A DNA stretch of 64,000 nt. Origin: Nilaparvata lugens. Taxonomy: Eukaryota; Arthropoda; Insecta; Hemiptera; Delphacidae. Location of the stretch: NCBI RefSeq assembly GCF_014356525.2, contig NC_052511.1, positions 5,743,016 through 5,807,015 of the forward strand, written 5' to 3'. The notes below the pieces were generated by a model. The model was not told the DNA's origin and ran no database searches. It saw only the letters and a program-made list of their open reading frames with translations. Numbering within the stretch: the stretch's first letter is position 1; each line of letters starts with the position of its first letter. A program made the position numbers and the translations under genes. Positions 1-10,734 of this stretch are shown here, piece after piece.

Positions 1-768
1 ATATTGTTATTATAACTCGAGCTTAAGCACAGGCCTTTGTTGCCTATGTAAGCTCTTTCCTATCTGATATATAAGAATTTTATACTTGAATAAAATTGTG
101 ATAGCTCAAGAGTTTTATTGTTTAGTATAGTTCTATATTTTTTTGTTTGATTTTAGTGAGTATATTATATCATTTCTTGAATTGTATAAACTTTATTGCT
201 TAATATTCTATGTAAGTGCTTTGAATTGTATTCAGAAGGAAAAAATAAATTGAATTGAATAGTCCGAAATAGGTTAAGTCTTGTAGTTGTTCACTTCACA
301 AAATTTTCAGTTCTTAGTTATTTTCACAAAGTAGATTTAAAATTTAGATGCTTCAAAAGCAAAAATAGAAGAGAAACTACGCACTATTATTATCACTAAA
401 ATAGGAAATATTCTTATGTTAAAGAAAAAATTTTGAAGGACCACAAAAAAAACTTAATTATCTCATGTCTCATGGATTGTTGAAACCTATCTGAAGTTTT
501 TAAAGTTCTTAATTATTTTCTCAAAGTAGATTTCAAATTTAGATGCTTCAAAGACAAACATAGAAGAAAAATTTCACATTATTATCAATAAAATAGGAAA
601 TATTCACATGTTAAGGAAATAATTTTGAAGGACCACAAAAAAAACTTAATTCTCTCATGTCTCATGGATTGTTGAAACCTATCTGAAGTTTTTAAAGTGT
701 CTTGTTGATTATTTATATAGATTATTATAACACAACGGGAAAATGATTAGCTTTGAACGATACAATTT
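1..768. other. No gene seen; diverged short duplications
   Basis: AT-rich. It contains a duplicated ~180-bp block (about 310-490 against 500-690, both holding cttaatt.tctcatgtctc and atggattgttgaaacctatc). No coding signal. Confidence 0.6.
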
Positions 769-944
769 AATAATCACTTTGAACAATTAATTACGACATA
801 GCAGTCAGGTATTTATATAAATAAAAGCTATTAGCTTCTACTTACATTAGTGTAGCGCTTTCGGACACTAGGCCCTTCATCAACACTCTTTTATTTATAT
901 AAATACCTGACTGCTATGTCGTAATTAATTGTTCAAAGTGATTA
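769..944. repeat. Palindromic MITE with ~56-bp arms
   Basis: Arm 769-824 (aatcactttgaacaattaat...) is an essentially perfect reverse complement of 889-944; the spacer contains tgtagcgctttcggacac. The arm segment with agcagtcaggtattt is related to the MITE at 62311-62715. Confidence 0.85.
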
Positions 945-1953
945 TTTAGCAAGCAGTTCGTAATGGAATCAAACATTGAAGAGTACAATTTAATAATATC
1001 AACCTAGATGATAAATTATTACTGTGAATTGCTAACAACCATTACCAACTTCAAGCCATAAGAGGTGACGTCTAAGCATATAGCCTAACACAGAATCTAA
1101 CACTTAACACCAATGTGATGTAATTCCATTAAGCACAGTGATCTTTACATGAATGAGACTCAATCACTAAATGGAGCAGTGACTGTAAGCAGTGAAGTGG
1201 TATGAGATTCATTTACTACTACACAGATATTTTGATGAATGAATGGATGGCCGTGAATTTTGATGAATGAATGACATATTGCAGTTTTCAAATACAGTGC
1301 ACGTGATTAGGGAAACGTGATTAGGAAATTCCAGCAAAGCTTCATAGGGGTTCATCTAACGGCACAAGTTAAGAGTTTGGCTAGGAGCAAATCGTTTGAA
1401 CAACAGGTCTTACCTGGACAAGCTGATAGCATAGAAGAAAAGCAGAAAATATTAATTTTGTTTCAAAATTAATGTTAGCTAATAGAAAAACCTATCTATT
1501 TATTTATTCATAATTTTCACAAGGAAGCACTGATCGGGAGAGAAAAACTAAGGATACTCCTTGTACTATTTCTCTCCCAAATTTGGATAACATTAAGATA
1601 ACAAAAGTCCAAAATGAGGTTATGATTTCACTTTTCAAAAATTTGGTCCATTTTCACTCAAAAACAATAAAACTAATAATTTAAAATTTTAATCTACATC
1701 TTGTGATAATTATAACACATTTCAAAAATTGATTTCCTTTCAAGTACAATATTGCTCTTCTTGAAACCTTTTTATTTTATTATTACAACCAATTCACAAT
1801 ATTCTCTCAAGTTTTCGATTTAATAATTATAGACCAAAGGACTAGAAATCAAGTAATATTGGTGCTTTCTCATAATACCAATTTATTATCAAATTGGAAG
1901 TTTCATTGCAGTGAAGTAATTGATAATGGATCATTTTAATGATTAATGAATCT
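945..1953. other. No gene seen; AT-rich repeats
   Basis: Includes a hairpin family copy near 1530-1600 (gggagagaaa ... tttctctccca) that recurs near 9205, 20685, 27297, 41870 and 63515. Nothing coding. Confidence 0.5.
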
Positions 1954-2410
1954 ATTATTGAATTTATTTTATTTATTATTTTACAAAGGCGACTTTCTAG
2001 AAGTATTTTAAGCCTAGGTGATGATGATGGGATGAATGATAATACAATGAAGGTAGAGTTATAAATCAGATTGTAGATGTTGTCATTTTCACTATAAATT
2101 CAATTAGTCATAGGCCCGGTTTCTTGTATACTTATTGAATCTAATGGACCATTAAACCTATAGATTTGAAGGTCCATATAAGATTATTGAATTTATTTTA
2201 TTTATTATTTTACAAAGGCGACTTTCTAGAAGTATTTTAAGCCTAGGTGATGATGATGGGATGAATGATAATACAATGAACGTAGAGTTATGAATCAGAT
2301 TGTAGATGTTGTCATTTTCACTATAAATTCAGTTAGTCATTGGCCCGGTTTCTTGTATACTTATTGAATCTAATGGACCATTAAACCTGTAGATTTGAAG
2401 GTCCATATAA
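1954..2410. repeat. 229-bp tandem duplication
   Basis: Copy 1 (1954-2182) and copy 2 (2183-2410) differ at only a handful of positions. The unit holds the dispersed motif tacaaaggcgactttctaga followed by a gatgatgatggg run, which recurs diverged near 18603-18650. Confidence 0.9.
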
Positions 2411-3205
2411 TGTTTAATAATTGTCCTAGAAACAGGTCATATTCAATTATAGTGGAATTGAAAACATCTTCATCTCATCTCAAGCAATCGATAAGAAGTA
2501 TAACCACTACCTCCGTAAACGGTACTAAGAAAGCAAATTCTGTTTTATTACTTCTCTAAGGGCCGGTTTCCGAGCTCGGGATTTAGCTAAGTTCTAGACT
2601 TTGTTACAGATGATATTTATTATTATCATATGATTTCAATACACTAGTTACCAGAACGTTAATAACAGTTTAGTCTTGAATGTATTAAAATAAAGATGGT
2701 TGGTTGATATGAAGAGTATTATTTATTCAATATCTAACAGACTTTGAACAGCCGGAAAATTGACTTTCCGAAACGGGGCGTGTCGTAGTCATAGTCACAG
2801 TCAGGTTTAAATTAAATTTCGAAAAACTAGAAAATTGAACAGAAAATAAAATAAAGAGAAAATAGTGTAAAGTTTCAGCTATTTTGAATTATTTAGGAAT
2901 GTTTCATTTCGTCAAGGAAAAACGTTTCCAATTATAGAAATGAGAAAATAAATATTTATTTTGCTGCAACTATTTACTGTGACTACGCCCCGTTTTGAGA
3001 AGCCAATTTTCTGACTCCAGCTGTTTAAAGTCTAGAACTTAGCTAAATCCCAAGCTCCGAAACCGGCACTTAAAGAAGTAGTAAAACAGAATTTGCTATC
3101 TTAGTACCGTGTTATACTTCTTATCGATTGCTTGAGATGAGATGAAGATGTTTTCAATTCCACTATAATTGAATATGACCTGTTTCTAGGACAATTATTA
3201 GGACA
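2411..3205. repeat. ~795-bp composite inverted repeat
   Basis: The outer arms (2411-2500 and 3112-3205, with caagcaatcgataagaag and its complement) are nearly identical. Inside are a second pair (2561-2610 and 3025-3075, gccggtttccgagctcgg type) and a third (2746-2803 and 2968-3030, around cgaaacggggcg). Probably a foldback element with decayed centre. Confidence 0.75.
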
Positions 3206-3689
3206 ATCTAGACAATTATTCTTTAATAAGTCATCAATATTACTATTGAACAATGTTCTATTCATATAGTATATCACAAAGAAAGCACCAAATTTCCAGA
3301 TCTTTTGTACCTTTTGAATCTTTTCTAGATCATACAAAGAATTTTACTTTGGTACCTTTAATTTATTAAATAGATACTGATAGATAGCATCTTACTTTCT
3401 TACTATCTTTCACCTAATTTGCTAAGTATTGAGATTTATCTAGGCCCATCGTGTACATCCTCATCTCATGTAAATCGTTTGAATGACATTTTAAATCGTG
3501 TCTCAAAGACAATTGAAAATCAGTGCCCTCCCAATAAGCTTCTCCAAAGAAGAAAGTCTTTCTGAAGAAATTATTTGTACATGCTATTCCATTTCCTATT
3601 AGAATTCCATGCTTTCATTCTGAGCATTTTGTGTTCGATTTGAGATTTCATCAAATTGGGGAGAATAAAATTCCCTCGAATATACACAC
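3206..3689. other. Caskin intron downstream of the SAM2 exon; no exon recognised
   Basis: Minus-strand intron sequence following the 3690 donor. No SAM- or proline-rich C-terminal exon is visible. Confidence 0.5.
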
Positions 3690-3926
3690 CTGATGTGGAA
3701 TGAATGTGGGGATATGTTGAGGAGGGAATTTCCCTGCGCGCAGATCTTTAACTCGTTTGATTGCCAGGATGATTCTCTTCTGATGCCCCAGCTTGACGAT
3801 GCCAATATCTTCCAAGTCCTCCCAGGTGAGTTGGGTCACATCCTCTATTGTGTTGTAGCCCTGGCATTCCAGAGCTGTTCCGTATTCTTCAAGTCTTAAT
3901 AAGCGTAGCCATTCGGTCATTGATCC
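3690..3926 (-). CDS. ckn: Caskin exon encoding SAM domain 2
   Basis: This 79-codon exon is read on the minus strand from an acceptor TTTTCAG/GGATCA to a donor ATCAG/GTGTGT, phase 0 at both ends. The product starts GSMTEWLRLL and contains a full SAM fold signature: the LRLEEYGTALECQGYNTIED helices, then LTWEDLEDIGIVKLGHQKRI and a basic last helix (LAIKRVKDLRAGK). The WEDL..IGI.KLGHQKR segment is characteristic of Caskin SAM2 and also occurs in ANKS1-type SAMs; the directly preceding SAM1 exons decide for Caskin. In the family, the tandem SAM module polymerises head-to-tail and organises presynaptic scaffolds. The reading frame past the donor soon stops, so the transcript must splice on to a C-terminal exon below 3690 that I could not identify. 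Certain as a SAM exon; Caskin assignment is strong. Confidence 0.93.
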
Positions 3927-3999
3927 CTGAAAATTGAGCAGAAATTGTTGATTGAATAACATAGCATTACATAACATAATTTTTGTTATACTTACTCAA

Positions 4000-4530
4000 T
4001 TGCAGCTGTTTTCCATGCATCAAATCAAGCCGGTAAACATCTGTTTGCAGAACAAGAGAACATGTGATTTTTATTACAGCATACTATACTGTAAAGAGAT
4101 CATATGTTCTCTTTACTCAGTAGAGTCCTAACAACATCTGAGTAATTAGTAACTCAAATAATAACTAAAGAACTCATTTAAGGAGTTTCAAGTTATAAGA
4201 ACTCATCTGAAATCTTATAATTTAGGCCTTTATTATTTTATTTGAGCTCTGTTATGAACTAGGCGCTACAGGCTAGGTCATGTTTATAGAATACAGTAGC
4301 TCTAACAGCAGCAGGTAATGGTTTCTGTTTCTCAGCAATATTATTCTTTCTCAGATAAGTATGACAAAAAATATTGTACGGTAACGTATTTACCGCATTC
4401 GTATGATAATTCTGCCCTCAACTACGTTTCGAGCAGAAACAATCATACTTTTGCGGTAAATTATTGTTACCGGACTTGTTACGTAAAGTACTATTACAAA
4501 CTAACCGTTTATAATTAATTGTCTTCAGAA
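4000..4530. repeat. Dispersed repeat with internal inverted copies
   Basis: The block gctgttttccatgcatcaaa through tttgcagaacaa and the later ggtaatgg/tttctcagcaat block recur in the same order at 16795-17200. Inverted ~20-bp segments around 4376-4480 give it a foldback look. Located in a caskin intron. Confidence 0.55.
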
Positions 4531-4642
4531 ACGGTTTGTATTGATGATTTTTCAAACTCAATAAAGAGCAAAATGAGGTCAAAACATAGTGTACAGAGCA
4601 AGCTTGTGGAAGTCTCAGTTCTTGAGTATCTTAATAAAGCCT

Positions 4643-5620
4643 TAAGCCTGGTTTTTACTAGTAGAGTTAGATGTAGAGTTCCCTGGGCAAGTACTAATTA
4701 TCTTGTGAACTCTACCAATGAAAACATTACTGGTGGAGTACTAGTTTTTAGTAGAGTAGAGTGGGATAGTACTCTACCACTTGCCTTCCCCCACCACCGC
4801 TTCTCACTCTACCACTACTATGCTAATGAAAACAGTCTCGAGCTAGAAGAGTCTTGCCGTAAGCTGTCAAGTTTAAGAAGTATTGTTATTTATTAAAACC
4901 GGTTAATCTATTAAAGTGTTAATGAGTGTTCATGTGTTAATTTATTAAAAAGTATTGACATTTTAACCTTCCGGCAGTCGCGCTCTTGTAAAAAGTACAT
5001 CAGTGTCAGTTATTTTGCTGCAAAGAACTATTGGATAGGGTGGTGTCAGTGAATGAGTCACCTATGCATTCCAAAACTTTCTCCCCATCACTCCACTGAG
5101 TTGCACTATCAACCGAGCAATGGTTCAGTCTTTAGGTGCCATTTAGTCGCGACAGTGCATAAGTCGCACTGTGCATAAGATAGGGAAAGACTGTATACGG
5201 GGACTGTAAACGAACCAATAACACAGAATTGATGGCTTTGCTTGGTGTACCTTATTGGGCTATGAAATAGTAATCATCCAAGTGTTCATAGGCATAAAAT
5301 AATCCAAGAAGATGGAAAAAGTAATTATACAATTAATTAATATGTTTTGACAGTAAACAGAGTAAATAACACTTGGAAAATTGGATGTTGTAAAAAGTAC
5401 AACACGCGACTGCTCGTGTGATTGAATAGGGCGCGACTACCGGAAGGTTAAGGTTAGTTCTGTTCACTAGACAACACACTTTACCTACTATTCTCAGTTG
5501 CAGCAGGACTTAGTTTATCTGTGGTTGCAGTGAAAACAGTTACTCGACCAAGTAAGTAGAGTAGAGTTAGTATGCCAGTTAATCGACCACTAACTCTACT
5601 AGTGAAAACCAGGCTTATTG
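4643..5620. repeat. MITE with TIR cctggtttttactagtagag, interrupted by a second MITE
   Basis: The left end near 4643 (aagcctggtttttactagta) and the right end near 5595-5620 (ctactagtgaaaaccaggct) are inverted. Internal gtagagt-type motifs repeat. The TTAA-flanked element at 4967-5447 is nested inside. Confidence 0.65.
4967..5447. mobile_element. piggyBac-like MITE flanked by TTAA
   Basis: A TTAA at 4963-4966 and another at 5448-5451 bracket a 481-bp element with inverted ends ccttccggcagtcgcgc and gcgcgactaccggaagg. Subterminal gtaaaaagtac occurs near both ends. TTAA target duplication is the hallmark of piggyBac-type insertion. No transposase ORF, so non-autonomous. Confidence 0.75.
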
Positions 5621-5689
5621 ACAAAACATGCGAGAGTAGAGTGTACTGATCTCACAGAAGGTAGCTAAGCTAAGAGTGTTGAGAATAAT

Positions 5690-5900
5690 TATTATGCATG
5701 TAATAATAATTACCACAATATCAACTTCTCAACTACACAAAAAGTATTATGCATGTATTCAAAGGTGTGAGAACATATTGGAGCGGTGAAGGTAGAGTAG
5801 AAAAGGTAGAAGGAAATGGAGTCATTATATTTCAACACACTCATCTACCTTCTCTGCTACTCTCTACCTTCGCCGCTCCACTTTGTTTATATGTTCTTAG
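5690..5900. repeat. Foldback repeat piece plus partial aattaccacaatatcaac family
   Basis: 5700-5745 carries the tail of the family at 15060, 59280 and 62360. 5770-5900 is an imperfect palindrome (ggagcggtgaaggtagag against ctctaccttcgccgctcc). Confidence 0.55.
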
Positions 5901-6038
5901 TAACACAATGTAGGTTGATCTACTGGTTTATCCATTTGTTGGATAAAGAAAACAATATTGCATTAGGGGTTGGCCCTAGACTTACTCGATTAGAAAATGC
6001 AAGTCTATTACATTTTGTAACATCTTTACTTACAAATA

Positions 6039-6775
6039 CCGGGTGATTCAAAAATGACTTTACAACTTTGAAAATTCATTTAAATCTTATTAAATAAGGT
6101 ACAGAGCTGGTTTTGGTGTTGTTTTAAAGGAAAACACTTCGAGTTTTGTTACCTTAAACTGAAGATGTTCTATGTGACTTCCGTTAGTTATCCTGTAGAC
6201 ATCCCATCGATAGATGATTTCTTCCCAGACTCGCACTAGTGTAACTTTCTCAACAGCAGCGCAAATCCTTGCTCTAAGTTCAGGTAGAGTGGCTGGCAAA
6301 GGAGGTACATACACCATATCTATATGAAACCCCACAAGAAAAACTCCAGCGGTGTTAGTCTGGGGAACGAGGGGGCCATGCAATTGGCGCATTCCACTGG
6401 TTTGGAAAGCGGTCATTAAGAAAATCCTGGACTTCAGTCAGATAGTGTGGTGGTGCGCCATCTTGCATAAAGAAAACATTTCGTTCTCGGTCATCCTCAT
6501 CGATCTGTGGTATCAAACATTTTTGCAACATATCAAGGTACACTATGCCGTTTTTTAAACCAAAACACACAGCTACCACACTCGGGTCCAGTGAAGGCAG
6601 CCATCTTTGACGTAACTGCCGCTAGCGCTTGTGCGGCGCGACCAGGCTGTATTGGACTAAGCGAGTCAAAACTTGAAGTGTTTGTGTTAAAAAAACTCGA
6701 AAACCAGCTTTGTACCTTATTTAATAAGATTTATATGAATTTTCAAAGTTGTAAAGTACTTTTTGAATAACCCGG
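6039..6775 (-). mobile_element. mariner/Tc1-superfamily deletion derivative
   Basis: The element is bounded by TA dinucleotides (6037-6038 and 6776-6777) and by inverted ends of roughly 100 bp beginning ccgggtgattcaaaaa and ccgggttattcaaaaa. On the minus strand it keeps the catalytic part of a DDE transposase: VFFMQDGAPPHYLTEV (second Asp), then IAWPPRSPD, a frame slip, LTPLEFFLWG (third acidic residue), another slip, and VYVPPLPATLPELRARI. The N-terminal helix-turn-helix half and first Asp are missing, and at 737 bp it is well below the ~1.3 kb of intact relatives. It is therefore non-autonomous and lies in the intron between the SAM1 and SAM2 exons of caskin. Confidence 0.88.
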
Positions 6776-6845
6776 TAATTAACTGTTAAGAGACGCCCAT
6801 TTGAAAGATATTCTAAGAATGTATTGAAACGGAAAATGTAGTTAC

Positions 6846-6947
6846 CGGTATATAATCTGGTAATCCATCAGAAATATTAAGTTGTCCGATTTCAGCTTTC
6901 AGCTTTTTTCGGTGGTTTGGCTTTTTTATACCAATGGCAGTCAAGTC
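6846..6947 (-). CDS. ckn: Caskin exon, second half of SAM domain 1
   Basis: A 34-codon phase-0 exon with acceptor TTCCAG/GACTTG and donor ATACCG/GTAACT. It encodes [20 protein letters not shown] followed by a short linker [11 protein letters not shown]. It continues MTPE from the next upstream exon (8514-8624) to give the unbroken SAM1 end [17 protein letters not shown], and joins GSMTEW of SAM2 downstream. The [11 protein letters not shown] motif is the typical fifth-helix approach of Caskin SAM1. The mariner deletion derivative at 6039-6775 sits only about 70 bp beyond the donor, inside the following intron. Splice sites are canonical and the frame is open; there is no sign of decay. Confidence 0.93.
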
Positions 6948-7054
6948 CTGGAAAATCACAAATTCAAGATTAACAATCAGATTGAAAATAAACATTTAAA
7001 TAACTACAGATCGAAATGAATTGGAAGTAGCATTTGTTCAAATGCCAGTTAATG

Positions 7055-7245
7055 AATAATTATTATTAAACGAAAATCCAAATTAAATGCTGTAATTCAC
7101 CCAGAAAACTTCTGCTACTGCAAATATTGACAACAGGGTAAACAGCTAGATGGAAATTCGATGAGCGCTACCATAGCTTCCTCTAATACATTAGATGTAT
7201 TTAGATAATACATTGCATGTATTAGAGGAGGCTATGGCGCTACTA
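7055..7245. repeat. Single unit of the ~98-bp repeat plus small palindrome
   Basis: 7070-7165 is one unit of the caccccgaagacttctgcta family (array at 10735). 7166-7245 is a hairpin around gctaccatagcttcctctaa and its complement. Confidence 0.65.
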
Positions 7246-7748
7246 TACAAAAATTATTTGTCAGCCCGGGAACACATTCCCGGTAGCATTTAATTGGAAT
7301 TTCTTTTAATAATAATTATTTAAATAACTAGCTTTTTTGATACATAGTATGGGATAGATCTACAATCTACATCACTGTATACTATTATAATACAACTTCT
7401 TATTAGTTCCATGAGTTTTAATTAGAGCATTCCCACTCGTCAGCTCGACCGAGTGAGTATGAATAGTACCATTGAAAGTTATGGGAATTATATTTTCCTA
7501 CAATTACCTTGAAAAGTGACCATTACTGCACTGATTACAGAACGCAAAGAATCACTTTTCCGCTTTAGTGCGCAAACTATTGCTTTGCGTACTCCAGATT
7601 TGCAGCATGACAACGCAAAATAGTTAGTAGGTTATATGGAGCACCAGTGCAGGAAAATCAAAATTAAGTTGGTAACACTGACTGTGGTCCACGTTATAAT
7701 ATGGCAGTGGAGAACGGCGTTGCCTTACCATTATGTGCCTTGATTAAT

Positions 7749-7788
<40 letters not shown>

Positions 7789-8050
7789 ATTTTAAATAAA
7801 TTAAGGTTTTTATTTATAATAAAATTACACAGAAAAACATTTGATGGATTTAAGGGAATTTTACCCATAATTACCCACTTTTCATATTCAATGGTAACTG
7901 TAGGAAAAATTTAATGTGAAATAAGTGCGCAAAGTTCGTTTGCTGCACTCAAGAAACCATTATTCCGCACTCGCCTACTGCTCGTGCGTAAACGTTTCTT
8001 TCGGTGCAGAAAACTGTCACTTTGCGCACTAGTTGCACAAATAACTATTT
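7246..8050. other. Intron sequence; (ATT)n at 7751-7787 and MITE remnants
   Basis: Contains the ccacgttataatatggcagt motif (7687-7710) shared with 34555, 36270 and 63310, and gtgcgcaaa.tgcactc-type inverted segments (7540-8040). No coding signal. Confidence 0.5.
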
Positions 8051-8082
8051 CATTGTTCGAATCAAGCTTTTATCACCCGTGA

Positions 8083-8131
8083 TGTCATCCTAGAAGTGGT
8101 TTACATATTTCAACCAGTAACTTATCGTTAG
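8083..8131 (-). pseudogene. Second, more diverged copy of the same caskin exon end
   Basis: The plus strand reads gtgatgtcatcctagaagtgg followed by ttcaaccagtaacttatcgttag, aligned with the real exon end (ggtgtcatcctggaaatgg) and the intermediate copy. It suggests at least two rounds of tandem duplication of the exon 3' border. The donor is not preserved. Confidence 0.5.
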
Positions 8132-8388
8132 TTGAAGAGAATTGAAATGTCAAAAAATCCACTTTATTTTAATTAATAAAAATTATTATTTTACAGGAAC
8201 ATGCTTTCGTGTGTGCTCACACATCATCAGCTGTAAGGTACATTTTTGATAACATCTCAAGTCTCTTCAATCATGGAAAGGTTCCAAACATCAATATTCA
8301 CTCTACAAACTTAATCGTTAGTTTATAAAATCTCCTGCACAAGATGGAAAACTTCTATGAATTAAATGAAACAATTCATTTCTATAAT

Positions 8389-8446
8389 CACCTCTAGTGT
8401 CATACTAGAAACGATGACTGTTTCGTAGCCAGTAAGTAAACTAATC
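8389..8446 (-). pseudogene. Decayed partial duplicate of caskin SAM1 exon end and donor
   Basis: The plus-strand stretch from tcacctctagtgtcatac to cgtagccagtaa matches the end of the real exon (8511-8560, tcacctctggtgtcatcc to cgtagccagcgg) with about 70-75% identity. On the minus strand it would read ..GYE..IVSSMTLE against ..GYDMHTISRMTPE, followed by the same GAG/GTGATTATA donor. Flanking intron sequence (8290-8400 against 8430-8510) is duplicated too, so this is a segmental tandem copy, not retroposition. The copied part lacks the exon start and an acceptor. Confidence 0.7.
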
Positions 8447-8513
8447 GTAAATTCACAAGCACAAGATGAAAAACTTCAAGGAATAAAATAAAATAATTAA
8501 TTTGTATAATCAC

Positions 8514-8624
8514 CTCTGGTGTCATCCTGGAAATGGTGTGCATATCGTAGCCAGCGGCCATAAACAGCGGAAAGTACTCCTCAAAGTGCAAGTCCATCAG
8601 CCAACTGTGCAAAACGTCTTGGTC
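8514..8624 (-). CDS. ckn: Caskin exon, first half of SAM domain 1
   Basis: A 37-codon phase-0 exon with acceptor TTTTTTAG/GACCAA and donor CCAGAG/GTGATT. The product begins DQDVLHSWLMDLHFEEYFPL and ends FMAAGYDMHTISRMTPE, the first three helices of Caskin SAM1 (family pattern: hydrophobic-SWL..L...EYF..F..AGYD). It joins ...VERLLMQGVP upstream and DLTAIGIKK downstream. The intron immediately downstream carries two decayed partial copies of this exon's 3' end (see the pseudogene entries at 8389 and about 8083). Confidence 0.94.
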
Positions 8625-8673
8625 CTAAAAAATTAAAACATAATTCATATAAATATGAAATCTTTTGTTCCAA

Positions 8674-8827
8674 GTGCCGGTTGCACAAAAGACTGTCGAG
8701 TTTTGATCATGATTAAATGTCACGAGAACTAATCAGGAGAGGCTTTTTTGGAGAGAAGTCTTCTCTGATTGGTTCTCTTGTAATTAAACCACGGTTAAAA
8801 TTTAACAGGCTTTTGTGCAACCGAGCC
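8674..8827. repeat. Palindromic MITE, ccggttgcacaaaag family, copy 1
   Basis: The inverted ends gccggttgcacaaaag and cttttgtgcaaccg enclose ~155 bp; the centre is a cttctctgattggttctc hairpin. Other copies: 10211, 46234, 59881 and 61702. Confidence 0.85.
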
Positions 8828-9383
8828 TGAGGAAGGTACTTCAACATAACCTAGTTGGATGCTTAGAAGCATGCCAAACGTTCATTTTTACTCAAATTAA
8901 TTTACAGTTGTAATATTTCAAAAAATTAATGCAAAACAAATCCAAATACAAAACAAGCAAAGTGAATAACATCTTTGCCTAACAAATAATATAATAAATT
9001 CATCAAGAATTAATTCTTATTGTATGGAGATGTGTCAACAAGTAAAGCTTTCAGATTTTTTTAAAACAAACAATATAATTATTACTTGAAACTCTTCTGT
9101 TCCAGGGAATGGAATACTACCTACTATAACATACCATACAATAAGAATTATTTATTCATTAATTTATTACATATTTATAGATACTATATAATTCTCAACT
9201 ATGAATGATTGGGAAGGGAACAACAAGCCCAAAACTGTTTTTTTCCCAAATTTGGATAGAAATTGTCCAAAAATAGGTCATGTTTATTCGTTTGATAAGT
9301 ACGAATAGTTTTCATTGTATGGGAGTATGTCAACAAGTAAAGCTTTCAGATTCTTCTTAAAAATCAATATTACTATTTCTTTA
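8828..9383. other. Intron; tandemly duplicated block around agtaaagctttcagatt
   Basis: 9020-9130 and 9310-9380 (continuing after the foldback at 10005) are two copies of one block. The second copy is split by the 621-bp foldback element. Confidence 0.55.
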
Positions 9384-10004
9384 AGGCTGTGCAAAGGCTA
9401 AACATAAACTTTCTACTCGTGATATTTTTCTAAGTTTTTCGATTTGTATATCATCTAGCTATCAAAATGAAAAAGTTTTCTCAGGAAAACTTTTTTCCGA
9501 TCATTACTTTTTGAGATATGAGCGCCTGAAGTTTGAATTCTTGGGACAAAACATTTCAAATTTGGTAGGATATAAATCCATGAGATCTAGATGATTCTTC
9601 ATGGTATTGTTGATCTGGTAAAACAAAAATTTTCTGAAAATATCAATTTTTGAAAAAGTTATTCAATTTACCAAAAATAACTCAACTGAAATTTATTCTT
9701 GGTTATTTTTAGTAAATTGGATAAATATCTTAAAAATTGATATTTTCAGAAAATTTTTGTTTTAATAGATCAGCAATACCATGAAGAACCCATCCTATAA
9801 ATCTCATGGATTTATCTCTTACCGAATTTGAAAATTTCGTCTCAAAAATTAAAACTTTAGGCGCTCATATCTCAAAAAGTAATGATCAGAAGAAAATGTT
9901 TTCCTGAAAAAACTCTTTCATTTTGAAAGCTTGATGTTAAACAAATCGAAAAACTTTGAAAAATATCACGAGTAGAAAGTTTATTTTTAGCCTTTGCACA
10001 GCCT
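9384..10004. mobile_element. 621-bp foldback element with ~290-bp arms
   Basis: The ends aggctgtgcaaaggctaaa and tttagcctttgcacagcct are inverted, and homology continues almost to the centre near 9690. There is no ORF. It interrupts a duplicated host block, which shows insertion after that duplication. Confidence 0.82.
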
Positions 10005-10210
10005 CAAACTATTCGGTTCCAGGGAGTAGAATACTACTTTAAATAGTAGGTGGAGGGAGGCTAAATTTGAAACAAATTCAAATTTGAACATTTCAACAGA
10101 TTTTGAAACTATATTTTTGTGCAAATGAAACCAGACGAGACACATCACACTGACCGGCACGTCTTGAAACAAAATATAAATCTATAGAACGTACAAATAA
10201 AAATGTAACT

Positions 10211-10360
10211 GCCGGTTGCACAAAATCCGGTTAAAATGAAATCGTGATTAATTCCACGAGAACCAACCAGAGGAACCGTCTTTTCAAAAACGCCTTCTCT
10301 GATTGGTTCTTGTAAAGTTAATCACGGTTAAGATTCAACCGGCTTTTGTGCGACCGGGCC
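10211..10360. repeat. Palindromic MITE, ccggttgcacaaaag family, copy 2
   Basis: Ends gccggttgcacaaaatccgg and aaccggcttttgtgcgaccg. It lies 75 bp beyond the donor of the caskin Ser-rich exon. Confidence 0.85.
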
Positions 10361-10434
10361 TAAGACATTTTAAAACTAAACGAATATATTATTATTTGTT
10401 ACAAATGCAAACAGATGAAACACTTCACACTTAC

Positions 10435-10650
10435 GGGCACGCCCTGCATGAGAAGTCGCTCGACCCGGGAGGGAGCTCCGTGCTCGGAGGAGCCGACTGA
10501 GGAGGAGGAGAGGGAGCAGCGAGGAGGGTGCGTGGAGGTGTGCGGGTGAGGAGGCCCAAGATGGCAGCCGGACGCACGGCCACTGTCCAGGCTGGCCGTC
10601 GAGTGACGTGATCCGGACCCAGAAGATCCCGGACTGTCTCGACCGGGACT
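10435..10650 (-). CDS. ckn: Caskin exon, Ser-rich linker before SAM1
   Basis: A 72-codon phase-0 exon with acceptor TTGACAG/AGTCCC and donor GTGCCC/GTAAGT. The correct frame is the one in which both junctions keep the neighbours open. It begins SPGRDSPGSSGSGSRHSTAS, continues LDSGRASGCH, then a Pro/His/Ser-rich stretch, and ends VERLLMQGVP, the lead-in to SAM1. The RHSTASLDSGRASGCH block is the Ser-rich stretch typical of the Caskin linker between SH3 and SAM. The exon is strikingly GC-rich against AT-rich introns. Two other frames are also open across most of it because of the composition; they are shadows. Confidence 0.9.
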
Positions 10651-10734
10651 CTGTCAATCAATCAATCAAGAATCAATCAATAAATTCAATATTAATCTAT
10701 CAAATTAATAATTGAACAATCATAACCTAATAAT

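Noticed and set aside
10376..10661. Two alternative open frames over the caskin Ser-rich exon
   Set aside because: Only the third frame, which gives SPGRDSPGSS...VERLLMQGVP, joins both neighbours in phase.
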